DNA of 11,740 nucleotides from assembly GCA_023428885.1 (NCBI GenBank), contig JAEYWQ010000231.1:1-11740 (forward strand), read 5' to 3'. This stretch comes from Bacillota bacterium (GTDB lineage: Bacteria; Bacillota; Clostridia; Lachnospirales; Lachnospiraceae). A program made the translations under genes and the position numbers. The notes beneath the pieces are model-generated. The model made no database searches. It was not told the DNA's origin and saw nothing but the letters and a program-made list of their open reading frames with translations. The first letter of the stretch is position 1; each line of letters opens with the position of its first letter. Shown in pieces: positions 1-7,018 of this stretch.

Positions 1-2002
1 TCATATAATGAGTTAAATTAATTATTGTTTCCCAGGTTTTATAATCCATTACGCCTGTTACAGCTAGGCCTTTTGCTTTCTGAAACTGCTTAATAGCAGC
101 TGCTGTTGCTTTGTTATAGTTGCCATTAACTTTTACATTATATCCCAGTTTATTTAATCGCTGCTGTAGGTTCTTAACATCACTTCCACTCATAATGTTC
201 GTCGCTTTATAGGTAAGCTTACGGAAGTTGTCCTTGTTTTGATATGTTAAGAATTCTAAACCAAGGTATTGAAAATGCATGGTATCGGAACAAATCTCAA
301 AATCTCCTCCCCAGAACCATCCATGACTTTCAAAGATTTCGATTACTTCATCCGGAATACAATATGGATTATTCTTATTCCTTAAGTCATTTCCTTTCCC
401 AAGGTAATAATCGTTATCATAATTGCCTGGATTAATATCAATAGCACTACCAAAGCTATGTGCTGACATTAGAGTAGAATTAACCAAACCTACTCCTCCT
501 ACTTTTCGGTAGCTGTATCCAACCAATGTTTTAATCGGAAACTTAATATCTAACTCATAGATTTCCTGAAAGATTGCAGATACAGACTTTGCTAATTTTT
601 TATGAACCGATATTGTCATAGAGGAAGAATATCTTCCACCACTAGAGCTCATTTTCCAAACAGGTACAATAATAACTTTCACATTTTTCACTGCTTCTTC
701 TGGTGTGCGATATCCTGCTGGTCGATTATCCATGGTGTAAGCTTTATAGTTAGTTCCCATGATATATTGGTATCTCGCATCGTTACTGGATATAGGAAGT
801 CCTGATTTACCTGTCGTTGGAACTGGTGTGGGTGTAGGTGTTGGAACTGGTGTTGGCGTAGGTTTAGCTGTGGGTGTTGGTGTAGGAGTAAGCGTTGGTA
901 TCGGTGTAGGAGTTGCAACGATTTGTGAATCAGAAAATGGCACACCTGATAAACTACGGATCAGTCGGCTAGATTCCGTACCGATATTTCTTAAACTATT
1001 CACATTCCCAAGATAGGATAGGTAATAGTTATTCTCCTTGTCTGTAAAGATGACAAATTGTCCATCTTTATCATTATCGCTACGCATGCTAATCTGAGCC
1101 AGAAGCTTATAGTCACCAGCAATATTTACAATCACACTCCAGCTTGCATTCGTATTATATACTATCTTCTTTACAGTTTGCTTCTTTGCATTCTTATATA
1201 TAATCTCAAGCTTGCTTTTTCCCACAGTTTCTATAAACCAATCATTCTGCATTAAGTTACGATATAAGCTATATGCATCATATGTAGTACTTCCTTGATC
1301 TGTACTATACTTTCCTGTAATGTTCGTAAAATTTGTCTGATAAAGTCCAATTGTTGCAACGGTAGTATTGATAATCGCTAAAAAATGTTTCTCTGTTTTC
1401 GCAACATTATAGATTAGAGCCTGATAAGCATCTTGTGCCCCCGATAACATGTAGATGTTGAGTAGATTACGAACTGTGATCTTATCTCCCACCTTTAATC
1501 CAAACTCATCTGCATCGGATGGTATACTTGTTGCTTTCTCTGTTATAGTAACCACATCATCTAAATTACATTTCCATAATATTGTTTGAATCACCATTGG
1601 TTTGATGATATCATTGGCTTGTACCCTTTGATCTAAATTAGCCGCAGAAATCAAGCTACCAGAGCTCATGTTCATAATAAATGCAATATTCTCGGTATCA
1701 ATCAAGTTCTGTGTAGTAAACTCCGAAGAATGGATTCTATCAGCAATGATAACACTATTTGCATTCTGCGTTACATCGATTGTCTCCTCCACTAACATAT
1801 CGACACTCTCTTCGCTAGTTGTTGTCTCAGGAAGGTCAGATAGAATTGCGGATCTTCCCTCCTGGTTATCTGCCTTCGCAGGGCTTGGAATTGTAGCCAC
1901 TACAATTGTACCTGCAACTACAACGCTTAATATTCTTCTAAGTTTACGTTTTTTCTTTCTATCTTTATTCTCTAAGAGATTTCTCTCATTTCTTACATCC
2001 AT
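1..2002 (-). CDS. Secreted modular cell-wall protein: degenerate S11 carboxypeptidase-like domain, TP linker, M15 (VanY/Ply-like) peptidase, peptidoglycan-binding domain (3' end cut by window)
   Basis: The frame is open from ATG at 2002 to the left edge (667 full codons, no stop seen). AGGAG at 2011-2015 lies 8 bases upstream of the start. Residues 1-45 form a Lys/Arg-rich n-region, a hydrophobic core and an AKA-D signal-peptidase-like site, so export is likely. Residues ~95-290 resemble penicillin-binding-protein-5-type S11 domains, but the SxxK serine is Asp131 (DIIK, Lys134 kept), the SxN motif reads GAQ (188-190), and no KTG is found. A Thr/Pro linker covers ~364-395. Residues ~400-590 match M15 peptidases: HSFGSAID gives His515 and Asp522, and DTMHF gives His576, the expected zinc ligands. 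Residues ~603-662 are a PG_binding_1-type repeat (VKNLQQRLNKLGY...IKQFQKAKGL). The inferred role is cutting peptidoglycan stem peptides outside the cell, by the M15 domain only. The stop probably lies just beyond the window because the last domain looks complete. Confidence 0.88.
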   Translation of the reverse strand, partial: MDVRNERNLLENKDRKKKRKLRRILSVVVAGTIVVATIPSPAKADNQEGRSAILSDLPETTTSEESVDMLVEETIDVTQNANSVIIADRIHSSEFTTQNLIDTENIAFIMNMSSGSLISAANLDQRVQANDIIKPMVIQTILWKCNLDDVVTITEKATSIPSDADEFGLKVGDKITVRNLLNIYMLSGAQDAYQALIYNVAKTEKHFLAIINTTVATIGLYQTNFTNITGKYSTDQGSTTYDAYSLYRNLMQNDWFIETVGKSKLEIIYKNAKKQTVKKIVYNTNASWSVIVNIAGDYKLLAQISMRSDNDKDGQFVIFTDKENNYYLSYLGNVNSLRNIGTESSRLIRSLSGVPFSDSQIVATPTPIPTLTPTPTPTAKPTPTPVPTPTPTPVPTTGKSGLPISSNDARYQYIMGTNYKAYTMDNRPAGYRTPEEAVKNVKVIIVPVWKMSSSGGRYSSSMTISVHKKLAKSVSAIFQEIYELDIKFPIKTLVGYSYRKVGGVGLVNSTLMSAHSFGSAIDINPGNYDNDYYLGKGNDLRNKNNPYCIPDEVIEIFESHGWFWGGDFEICSDTMHFQYLGLEFLTYQNKDNFRKLTYKATNIMSGSDVKNLQQRLNKLGYNVKVNGNYNKATAAAIKQFQKAKGLAVTGVMDYKTWETIINLTHYM
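818..913 (-). repeat. Thr-Pro repeat linker coding tract
   Basis: About 32 codons read on the minus strand alternate Thr and Pro with occasional Val, Ile, Leu, Ala or Lys (TPTPIPTLTPTPTPT..., residues ~364-395). Such linkers separate domains in secreted clostridial wall enzymes and cellulases. The near-repetitive DNA makes long Gly/Val-rich and His-rich shadow frames on the other readings, which are not genes. The tract could vary in length between strains by slippage. Confidence 0.9.
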
Positions 2003-2242
2003 ACTTTTCACTCCTTGCCATACCAATACTGTAACTATCTTACGGTTCACATTTGTTAAAATTATGGCAGTTATTCATTATTATCCAATAAAGCAGACAA
2101 GTAACACTTTTGTCATTAACTATATAAGTAAACCATATATTAGAATATAAAATATGACTTGGGAAATCAAGTACTATTTCTATTAAAACACAATTATTAC
2201 TAACAGTTTACCTTTGGGGTTCACTGTACAAGGAGGTACATA
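2003..2242. other. Divergent intergenic region between the wall protein and the zinc-ribbon gene
   Basis: This 240-bp AT-rich stretch must hold the leftward promoter of the wall-protein gene and the rightward promoter of the zinc-ribbon gene. No convincing consensus pair was found for either. The best rightward candidate is TTGGGA (~2159) with TATTAA 16 bases on; the best leftward one is TTACTT with ATAATG 17 bases on. Both are weak matches. No RNA gene or riboswitch was recognised. Confidence 0.4.
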
Positions 2243-2401
2243 ATGAAATTATTTTCAAGAAAAAAAAGTAAAGGTAATGATGTTACTCAACAAGTACAAA
2301 ACGAAAAAGACACACCAAAAGATTCCTGGGTGTGTCCAAAATGTGAATCAGAAAACTCCTTAGCAAGTCGAAGTTGCAAGGATTGTGGGTATTATCGATA
2401 A
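2243..2401 (+). CDS. 52-residue zinc-ribbon miniprotein, function unknown
   Basis: ATG at 2243 is preceded by a perfect AGGAGG (2231-2236) at 6-base spacing, and the frame closes with TAA at 2399-2401. The product starts with a basic stretch (MKLFSRKKSKG), continues with a polar linker, and ends in WVCPKCESENSLASRSCKDC followed by GYYR. The four cysteines, Cys31, Cys34, Cys45 and Cys48 (CxxC-x10-CxxC), form a classic zinc-ribbon/zinc-finger knuckle pattern as in zinc-ribbon and RanBP2-like fingers. It is a single-gene unit: a terminator overlaps its end and both neighbours run on the other strand. The strong ribosome binding site, Cys spacing and dedicated terminator argue that it is real despite its size. 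The role is not recognisable; binding to nucleic acid or protein is possible, given the basic N-terminus and the finger. Confidence 0.8.
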   Translation: MKLFSRKKSKGNDVTQQVQNEKDTPKDSWVCPKCESENSLASRSCKDCGYYR

Positions 2402-2427
2402 GGGTGCTACGCACCCTTATCTTCTTG
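2397..2427 (+). terminator. Rho-independent terminator of the zinc-ribbon gene
   Basis: GATAAGGGTGC (2397-2407), loop TAC, then GCACCCTTATC (2411-2421) form a perfect 11-bp stem, followed by TTCTTGTAT. The left arm includes the stop codon TAA and the end of the last sense codon. The T-tract is only moderately T-rich. Read leftward the stem is followed by GATAATACC, so it should be a poor terminator for the convergent signalling operon. Confidence 0.8.
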
Positions 2428-2484
2428 TATATGTAAATTAATCCGCTCGGGCGTGATAATGTCAGCATGGTAACACTTTATTAA

Positions 2485-4524
2485 TCATGACTTTATGCTT
2501 CCGGTGACTTGTGCAATGTCATTGTACAAGTCAATTGATTCATACTGATTCATCTCATAGAACAAATCTGTAATGCGATTGACTACTATTTGAGCTCCTT
2601 CATAGTTTGAGTTAATCAAAACAACAATAAACTGACTACTGCTATATCTCGTACTAACATCTGTACGACGGAGGGATTGAACAATAGCATTCTCTAAGAT
2701 TTCAAAAGATTCCTCCATCACTTCTGTGTTGATAACTGCACCTTTCTTATGACTAATCGTAAATAACAGGACCTGAGCCTCTTGTTTTGTCCGCTCTACA
2801 CAACGTTGGATAAAATTAAAAATACGTTGAAATTCACCATACCCTACCGCCAGAACTCCCTTCTTTTCCCCTGTCTCTTTCATAATTTCCATAAGGTACT
2901 GAATGTCTACCAGCGTTGAATTACCTGGCTTCGTAGTATGATCTTCAGGGTCATCACTATAGAAATGATAAAAGTTTTTCCCGTTTTGCTTCACATAATA
3001 AAGTGATTTATCTGCTGGTACATATAATGACTCAAAGTCATCTCCATCAATTCCCGCTAATGCTATTCCAATAGAAAGCGAGGTCTTAGCTAAGGTTATA
3101 TCTGTAATTTTCAGCTGATTATATTCATGAATCAAGTTTTTTGCTTTCCTCGTTAAAATGTCGCGTTGAATTAATCCTTTAAAAAATATAACAAACTCAT
3201 CTCCACCTAGGCGGCATACCACATCAGAATCTCTGGCATAATTTTGAATTAGCGTCGAAACTTTTTTCAGAGCATAATCTCCAGCAATATGTCCATAGGT
3301 ATCATTCACAGATTTGAAATTATCCAAGTCCATAATAAAGAAACTACCCCGATTCTCTTTTTCACGTAAGAATTGATTCACTTGGATTTCTGCTGCCTTG
3401 CGATTATATAGTCCTGTAAGATAGTCTTTTGCTGCTTCTCGCTCAACCCTGGCTTCTCGTTCCCTCATAACACGTTGTAGTAAAAGGTTGCTTTCTTTAA
3501 TAAAACTGTTTTCTATCTCGTTTTTCTTGGCACTTAACGTAGATATCGTAAGCCCTTCTTCAAGAAGTCTTATAAAGGTTCTTGCCATCCATGGATCGAA
3601 TTGAGTTCCAATTCCGTTCTCAATCTCAGCGATTGCTTCACTCATTGTGAGGCTTTTTTTATAAACCCTGGTTGAAGTCATAGCATCATAAGCATCTGCT
3701 ATACATAAGATTCTTGCAATTACTGGGATATCTTCCCCCTTCAATCCTGCGGGATAACCTTTTCCATCGTAACGTTCATGGTGACTCATGGCACCTTCCT
3801 TCACTTCATTAATCATCTGTATATCTTTCAATACTTCAGCTCCAATTGATGTATGAGTCATAACAATCTCATATTCCTTTTGAGTTAATTTGGAAGGTTT
3901 ATTTAGTATATTATCTGGAACTGCAATCTTTCCAATGTCATGCAACAAGGCTACATACTGAAGATTCTGGACTTCTTCACTGGAAAATCCTAGCTCTCTA
4001 GCAATCGCTCCCGCATATTCTGCCACTCGAATCGAATGCCCTTTGGCATAGGTATCCTTAGTATCAATAGTATTTGCAACCGCTGTAATTGCTTGCAATG
4101 TTACCTGTTCAATTTGCCTAGTTTTTTCGATTAATTGTTGTTGCAGATCATTACGGTAGCTCTCTAATTCAATTGTTTTTTCAATACGGCTTAACATTAC
4201 CTCCGGAACATAAGGTTTGGCAATAAAATCGTTTGCTCCAAGTCGAAGGCACTCCGCTTCTGTTTCACTTGCATTATCTGCTGTCAAAATTATAATTGGT
4301 ATTTTGGCGCTTTCCTCCTTCTCCCTTATCGCTTTCATGGTTTCTATTCCATCCATCTCTGGCATAAGATAATCCAATAAGATCAAGTCAGGTCTGTGTT
4401 TTTCAAGGTAGTGTAAGGCCATACTCCCTGAAAGAACAGGAATCACTGTATACTTATCAGCAAGTACTTGCTTTATCAATTGTAAATTTGTCTTGTTGTC
4501 ATCTACAACCAGGATATTATACAT
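2485..4524 (-). CDS. Response regulator with HD-GYP and GGDEF domains plus a degenerate second GGDEF-like domain (c-di-GMP turnover)
   Basis: The protein has 679 residues. Residues 1-120 are a receiver with Asp8/Asp9, phospho-acceptor Asp51, Thr81 and Lys103. A helical linker (~120-145) leads to an HD-GYP domain (~145-345) with HDIGK (His195/Asp196), His224, His248/His249 and an intact GYP at 256-258, which predicts c-di-GMP phosphodiesterase activity. Residues ~360-525 are a GGDEF domain with DLDNFK (399-404), GGDEF at 440-444 and an RxxD inhibitory site (Arg431, Asp434) exactly five residues upstream, which predicts a feedback-inhibited diguanylate cyclase. Residues ~538-679 look like a further GGDEF fold with SSSQF in place of GGDEF. 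Start: AAGGAGG sits 9 bases upstream of ATG. It is the second gene after the hybrid kinase, 14 bases downstream, so it is the likely phosphorelay output. Whether synthesis or breakdown dominates cannot be told. Confidence 0.93.
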   Translation of the reverse strand: MYNILVVDDNKTNLQLIKQVLADKYTVIPVLSGSMALHYLEKHRPDLILLDYLMPEMDGIETMKAIREKEESAKIPIIILTADNASETEAECLRLGANDFIAKPYVPEVMLSRIEKTIELESYRNDLQQQLIEKTRQIEQVTLQAITAVANTIDTKDTYAKGHSIRVAEYAGAIARELGFSSEEVQNLQYVALLHDIGKIAVPDNILNKPSKLTQKEYEIVMTHTSIGAEVLKDIQMINEVKEGAMSHHERYDGKGYPAGLKGEDIPVIARILCIADAYDAMTSTRVYKKSLTMSEAIAEIENGIGTQFDPWMARTFIRLLEEGLTISTLSAKKNEIENSFIKESNLLLQRVMREREARVEREAAKDYLTGLYNRKAAEIQVNQFLREKENRGSFFIMDLDNFKSVNDTYGHIAGDYALKKVSTLIQNYARDSDVVCRLGGDEFVIFFKGLIQRDILTRKAKNLIHEYNQLKITDITLAKTSLSIGIALAGIDGDDFESLYVPADKSLYYVKQNGKNFYHFYSDDPEDHTTKPGNSTLVDIQYLMEIMKETGEKKGVLAVGYGEFQRIFNFIQRCVERTKQEAQVLLFTISHKKGAVINTEVMEESFEILENAIVQSLRRTDVSTRYSSSQFIVVLINSNYEGAQIVVNRITDLFYEMNQYESIDLYNDIAQVTGSIKS

Positions 4525-4533
4525 CTTTCTACA

Positions 4534-4539
4534 CCTCCT
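4534..4539 (-). promoter_or_regulatory. Ribosome binding site overlapping the upstream stop codon
   Basis: On the minus strand the sequence reads TTTTAAGGAGGTG. The TAA stop of the hybrid kinase (4541-4539) runs directly into AGGAGG for the REC-HD-GYP-GGDEF gene. This arrangement favours translational coupling, so that kinase and output protein are made together. Confidence 0.85.
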
Positions 4540-6806
4540 TAAAATTTCTTTGCTATGCTCTCTAACTGTGCATAATCATAATCTCCAAGTGCTTCTTGTA
4601 GATTTTCTAGTAATAAGCTTGTCTTTGTGTCATAAGTATAGTTCCTGATTTCCGAAAGAAGGCGTTCTATGTTTACATAGTCCATATCCTCAGTTGCTTT
4701 CTGTAACTCCCTCTTCATCTCAAGACTAAGTTCTCCCATCCATTCTCTTTTTTTCTCAGTAACTAGTTGCTTTTCTTTTTGTTCTTGAATCTTTAAATCA
4801 AAATACTTATTTATATTTTCAATCATTTGATCTAGCTGCTTAAAGAACATATCCATCTTATCAAACATTAGATCATATTGTTGTTCTTTCCCATAGCCTT
4901 CTAACTCATAAGCCAGTTGTGCTAGCTTTTCTGCTCCAACATTTTTCGAAGCACTCTTAATTGCATGAATATTGATGATAATTAGATGATAATCTCGCTT
5001 ATTGATAAGCCTTGGTAATTCTAGCCGTCTTGTTTTTATATCTTCTAAATAAGTAGACAATAACATAATGTATGCTTCTTGATTAGCACCTAGTATTCTA
5101 AGAGCTACACTCATATCAATGTCTTCAATACAATCACTTAATGGTTGATGAATTGTTCCTTCCGTGCTCATGGCTATTTCATCATGTCGCCCTTGCTGTG
5201 ATCTACAAAGATTTTTCATAATTCGATTTAATTGATAGAATTCTATCGGCTTCGCCAAGAAATCCTGGAAGCCTTCAGCCATAAAATAATCCCTTGCATT
5301 ACTCATAGCATTAGCACTTAAAGCTACAATTGGTATACTTTGCATACCAGGTAACTCAAGTTTATGTATTCTTTTCATAGTCTCAATTCCGTCAAGTTCA
5401 GGCATCATATGATCCATAAAGATAAGATCATACCTTCTCTCTTGCACTTTAAGAATCGCTTGTGCACCACTCATGCATGTATCCACATGAATTCGATATG
5501 GTGCCAAGAGCCCTTGAGCCACCTGAAGATTCGTGATATTATCATCCACGATTAATATACTGGCATTATGATAAGGAGATACTTGACTGCGATCATAATA
5601 ACTCTTATCCATCAATTCGCTCTCGTCACGGTGATTCATAATGTCTATTAATTGCAAACCTAGTAGTGCCATATCAACCTGCTGATAATTTTGCATAAAT
5701 CCACTAATTTTGCTCATTCCATCCAGCAACACAATAATACGTGATTCAAAGCCTACACTCTCTACCATATGACGATATTTTACTAGAAACTTTTTACGAA
5801 GGATGCAGTAAGTTCCTCTTAAGACGAGACTAATTTCATTTTCTTCTTTCCAATGTTGTACTTTTACATGGAATTGATCAAGAATATGTAGAATATATTC
5901 CGAAACCAATGCATCTTCCTCATAAAGAACCATATTCCACTCTTTTTGATCCCTACGTTCATATATCGCAGGAGAAAGCACCTTGCTTTGTCTTATATAC
6001 CAAGAAAAGGTAGTGCCACTTCCATAGATACTGTCTACCCTTATCTCTCCGCCCATCATCCCAATAAGATTCTTCACAATAGCAAGTCCTAGACCAGTAC
6101 CAGCGATGTTTCGGTTTTTCATAGTATCTACTTGATTGAACATACCGAATAACTTGCTTATATCCTCTTTCTTTATCCCAATACCTGTATCCCTTACCGA
6201 CATATGTAATAAAATTTCATCGTTACTGTATTCTTCCATCCAAAGCTTAAGATAGATATAGCCTTCTATCGTAAACTTAACAGCATTCCCTAGAATGTTC
6301 ATTAAAATTTGCTTGATACGAATGTCGTCTCCGATTAGTTTCTGAGGAATATCTGGCTGTATATCTACAAATAAGTACACCGAATGATCCAAAAGTCGTA
6401 CAGAGATCATTTGTACAACTTCAGTAATCAAAGTAGCTAACTTATACTCTGACTCAATTACTTCAAACTTTCCAGATTCAATCTTTGAAAGATCTAAAAT
6501 ATCATTAATAATGGCTAATAGCCCCTCACTTGCATTCTTTATATTCATTAAATCATCTTTTATTTCCGCTGGTATTTCACGTTTAAGCATAATTTCACTC
6601 ATACCAATAATTGCATTCATTGGTGTTCGGATTTCATGGCTCATATTCGCCAAAAAAGCACTCTTGGCTTCGGCCGCAGCAACAGCTTCCTTCTTACTTT
6701 GATTTAATTGAGCAATAAGCTCTTTATGATGAAGATAAAACTTAACACCAATCATCATTGCTATAACAGCTGTGCTTATTAGTATAATCAACAATACAAT
6801 ATCCAT
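4539..6806 (-). CDS. Membrane-anchored hybrid histidine kinase with REC and HPt domains
   Basis: The protein has 755 residues. One membrane segment (~3-25) is followed after about 20 residues by HisKA, with the H-box FLANMSHEIRTP and His57 as phospho-site. The HATPase follows (~155-273): N-box NILGNAVKFT (170-179), DTGIGI (206-211), GTGLGLAIVKN (236-246). Residues ~288-392 look like a decayed receiver. A full receiver (~415-533) has Asp421/Asp422, phospho-acceptor Asp465, Ser497 and Lys519. An HPt domain (~560-668) has HAIKSASKNVGA with His614. A charged helical tail ends the protein. The predicted relay is His57 to Asp465 to His614, then to Asp51 of the co-transcribed output protein. There is no PAS, CHASE, dCACHE or other input domain; only a few residues lie outside the membrane. 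Start: GGGAGGGG lies just upstream of ATG, and an ATG further up is out of frame with an immediate stop. Confidence 0.93.
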   Translation of the reverse strand: MDIVLLIILISTAVIAMMIGVKFYLHHKELIAQLNQSKKEAVAAAEAKSAFLANMSHEIRTPMNAIIGMSEIMLKREIPAEIKDDLMNIKNASEGLLAIINDILDLSKIESGKFEVIESEYKLATLITEVVQMISVRLLDHSVYLFVDIQPDIPQKLIGDDIRIKQILMNILGNAVKFTIEGYIYLKLWMEEYSNDEILLHMSVRDTGIGIKKEDISKLFGMFNQVDTMKNRNIAGTGLGLAIVKNLIGMMGGEIRVDSIYGSGTTFSWYIRQSKVLSPAIYERRDQKEWNMVLYEEDALVSEYILHILDQFHVKVQHWKEENEISLVLRGTYCILRKKFLVKYRHMVESVGFESRIIVLLDGMSKISGFMQNYQQVDMALLGLQLIDIMNHRDESELMDKSYYDRSQVSPYHNASILIVDDNITNLQVAQGLLAPYRIHVDTCMSGAQAILKVQERRYDLIFMDHMMPELDGIETMKRIHKLELPGMQSIPIVALSANAMSNARDYFMAEGFQDFLAKPIEFYQLNRIMKNLCRSQQGRHDEIAMSTEGTIHQPLSDCIEDIDMSVALRILGANQEAYIMLLSTYLEDIKTRRLELPRLINKRDYHLIIINIHAIKSASKNVGAEKLAQLAYELEGYGKEQQYDLMFDKMDMFFKQLDQMIENINKYFDLKIQEQKEKQLVTEKKREWMGELSLEMKRELQKATEDMDYVNIERLLSEIRNYTYDTKTSLLLENLQEALGDYDYAQLESIAKKF

Positions 6807-6905
6807 CAGCCCCTCCCCATGTCAGCTGTAACAAGGTATAGATAATTGGAAATAAAAATTCCATTGTTATTGCTTAAAAATGAAAAATGACGAGCAAATA
6901 ATATT

Positions 6906-6934
6906 ATTTTACCATAATTATCTAATCAACACAA
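6906..6934 (-). promoter_or_regulatory. Candidate sigma-A promoter for the hybrid kinase operon
   Basis: Read leftward: -35 TTGTGT (6934-6929), a 17-base spacer, then -10 TAAAAT (6911-6906). The -10 matches the consensus at 5 of 6 positions and the -35 at 4 of 6. It would give a leader of about 100 nt. In such AT-rich DNA chance matches are common. Confidence 0.4.
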
Positions 6935-6974
6935 TTAAATATTCCCTATAATTGGGTTGTGTGGTTTATGCTTC

Positions 6975-7000
6975 CAATAAAGATCAATTGTCAATTATTG
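6975..7000. promoter_or_regulatory. Interrupted dyad over the -35 of the ABC-TetR operon
   Basis: CAATAA (6975-6980) and TTATTG (6995-7000) are perfect inverted arms, and the exact centre between them is the palindrome CAATTG (6985-6990). Overall 18 of 26 positions are symmetric. It overlaps the candidate -35 box. It could be a repressor site, though AT-rich DNA makes such dyads more likely by chance. Confidence 0.3.
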
Positions 7001-7016
7001 TTCGTTTAAATAATGA
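6988..7016 (+). promoter_or_regulatory. Candidate sigma-A promoter for the ABC-TetR operon
   Basis: -35 TTGTCA (6988-6993; 5 of 6 to consensus), a 17-base spacer, then -10 TAATGA (7011-7016; weak). The weak -10 suits an operon that is normally repressed. Both elements lie inside dyads that could be operators. Confidence 0.4.
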
Positions 7017-7018
7017 AC
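7000..7018. promoter_or_regulatory. Candidate TetR-type operator over the -10 box
   Basis: GTTCGTTTAAATAATGAAC is an imperfect palindrome: the outer four bases GTTC/GAAC pair perfectly and two further pairs match inside. It overlaps the candidate -10 box. Its size and form fit operators of TetR-family dimers, and a TetR gene ends this same operon, so autorepression is a natural inference. Confidence 0.4.

Noticed and set aside
688..1016. Gly/Val-rich and His/Gln-rich open frames across 688-1016 on both strands
   Set aside because: They are shadows of the Thr/Pro linker repeat of the wall protein, with no ribosome binding site and only repeat-driven composition.
1668..2150. 160-residue hydrophobic open frame on the plus strand
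   Set aside because: It lies almost wholly antisense to the signal peptide and S11 domain of the wall protein, whose frame shows clear domains; the hydrophobic look comes from reverse reading.
2283..2468. 61-residue open frame on the minus strand
   Set aside because: It is antisense to the zinc-ribbon gene and runs through its terminator hairpin; no start signal or known motif.
6807..6905. Possible c-di-GMP riboswitch in the leader of the kinase operon
   Set aside because: I looked because the operon is about c-di-GMP, but no GEMM-type conserved core or paired stems could be recognised.
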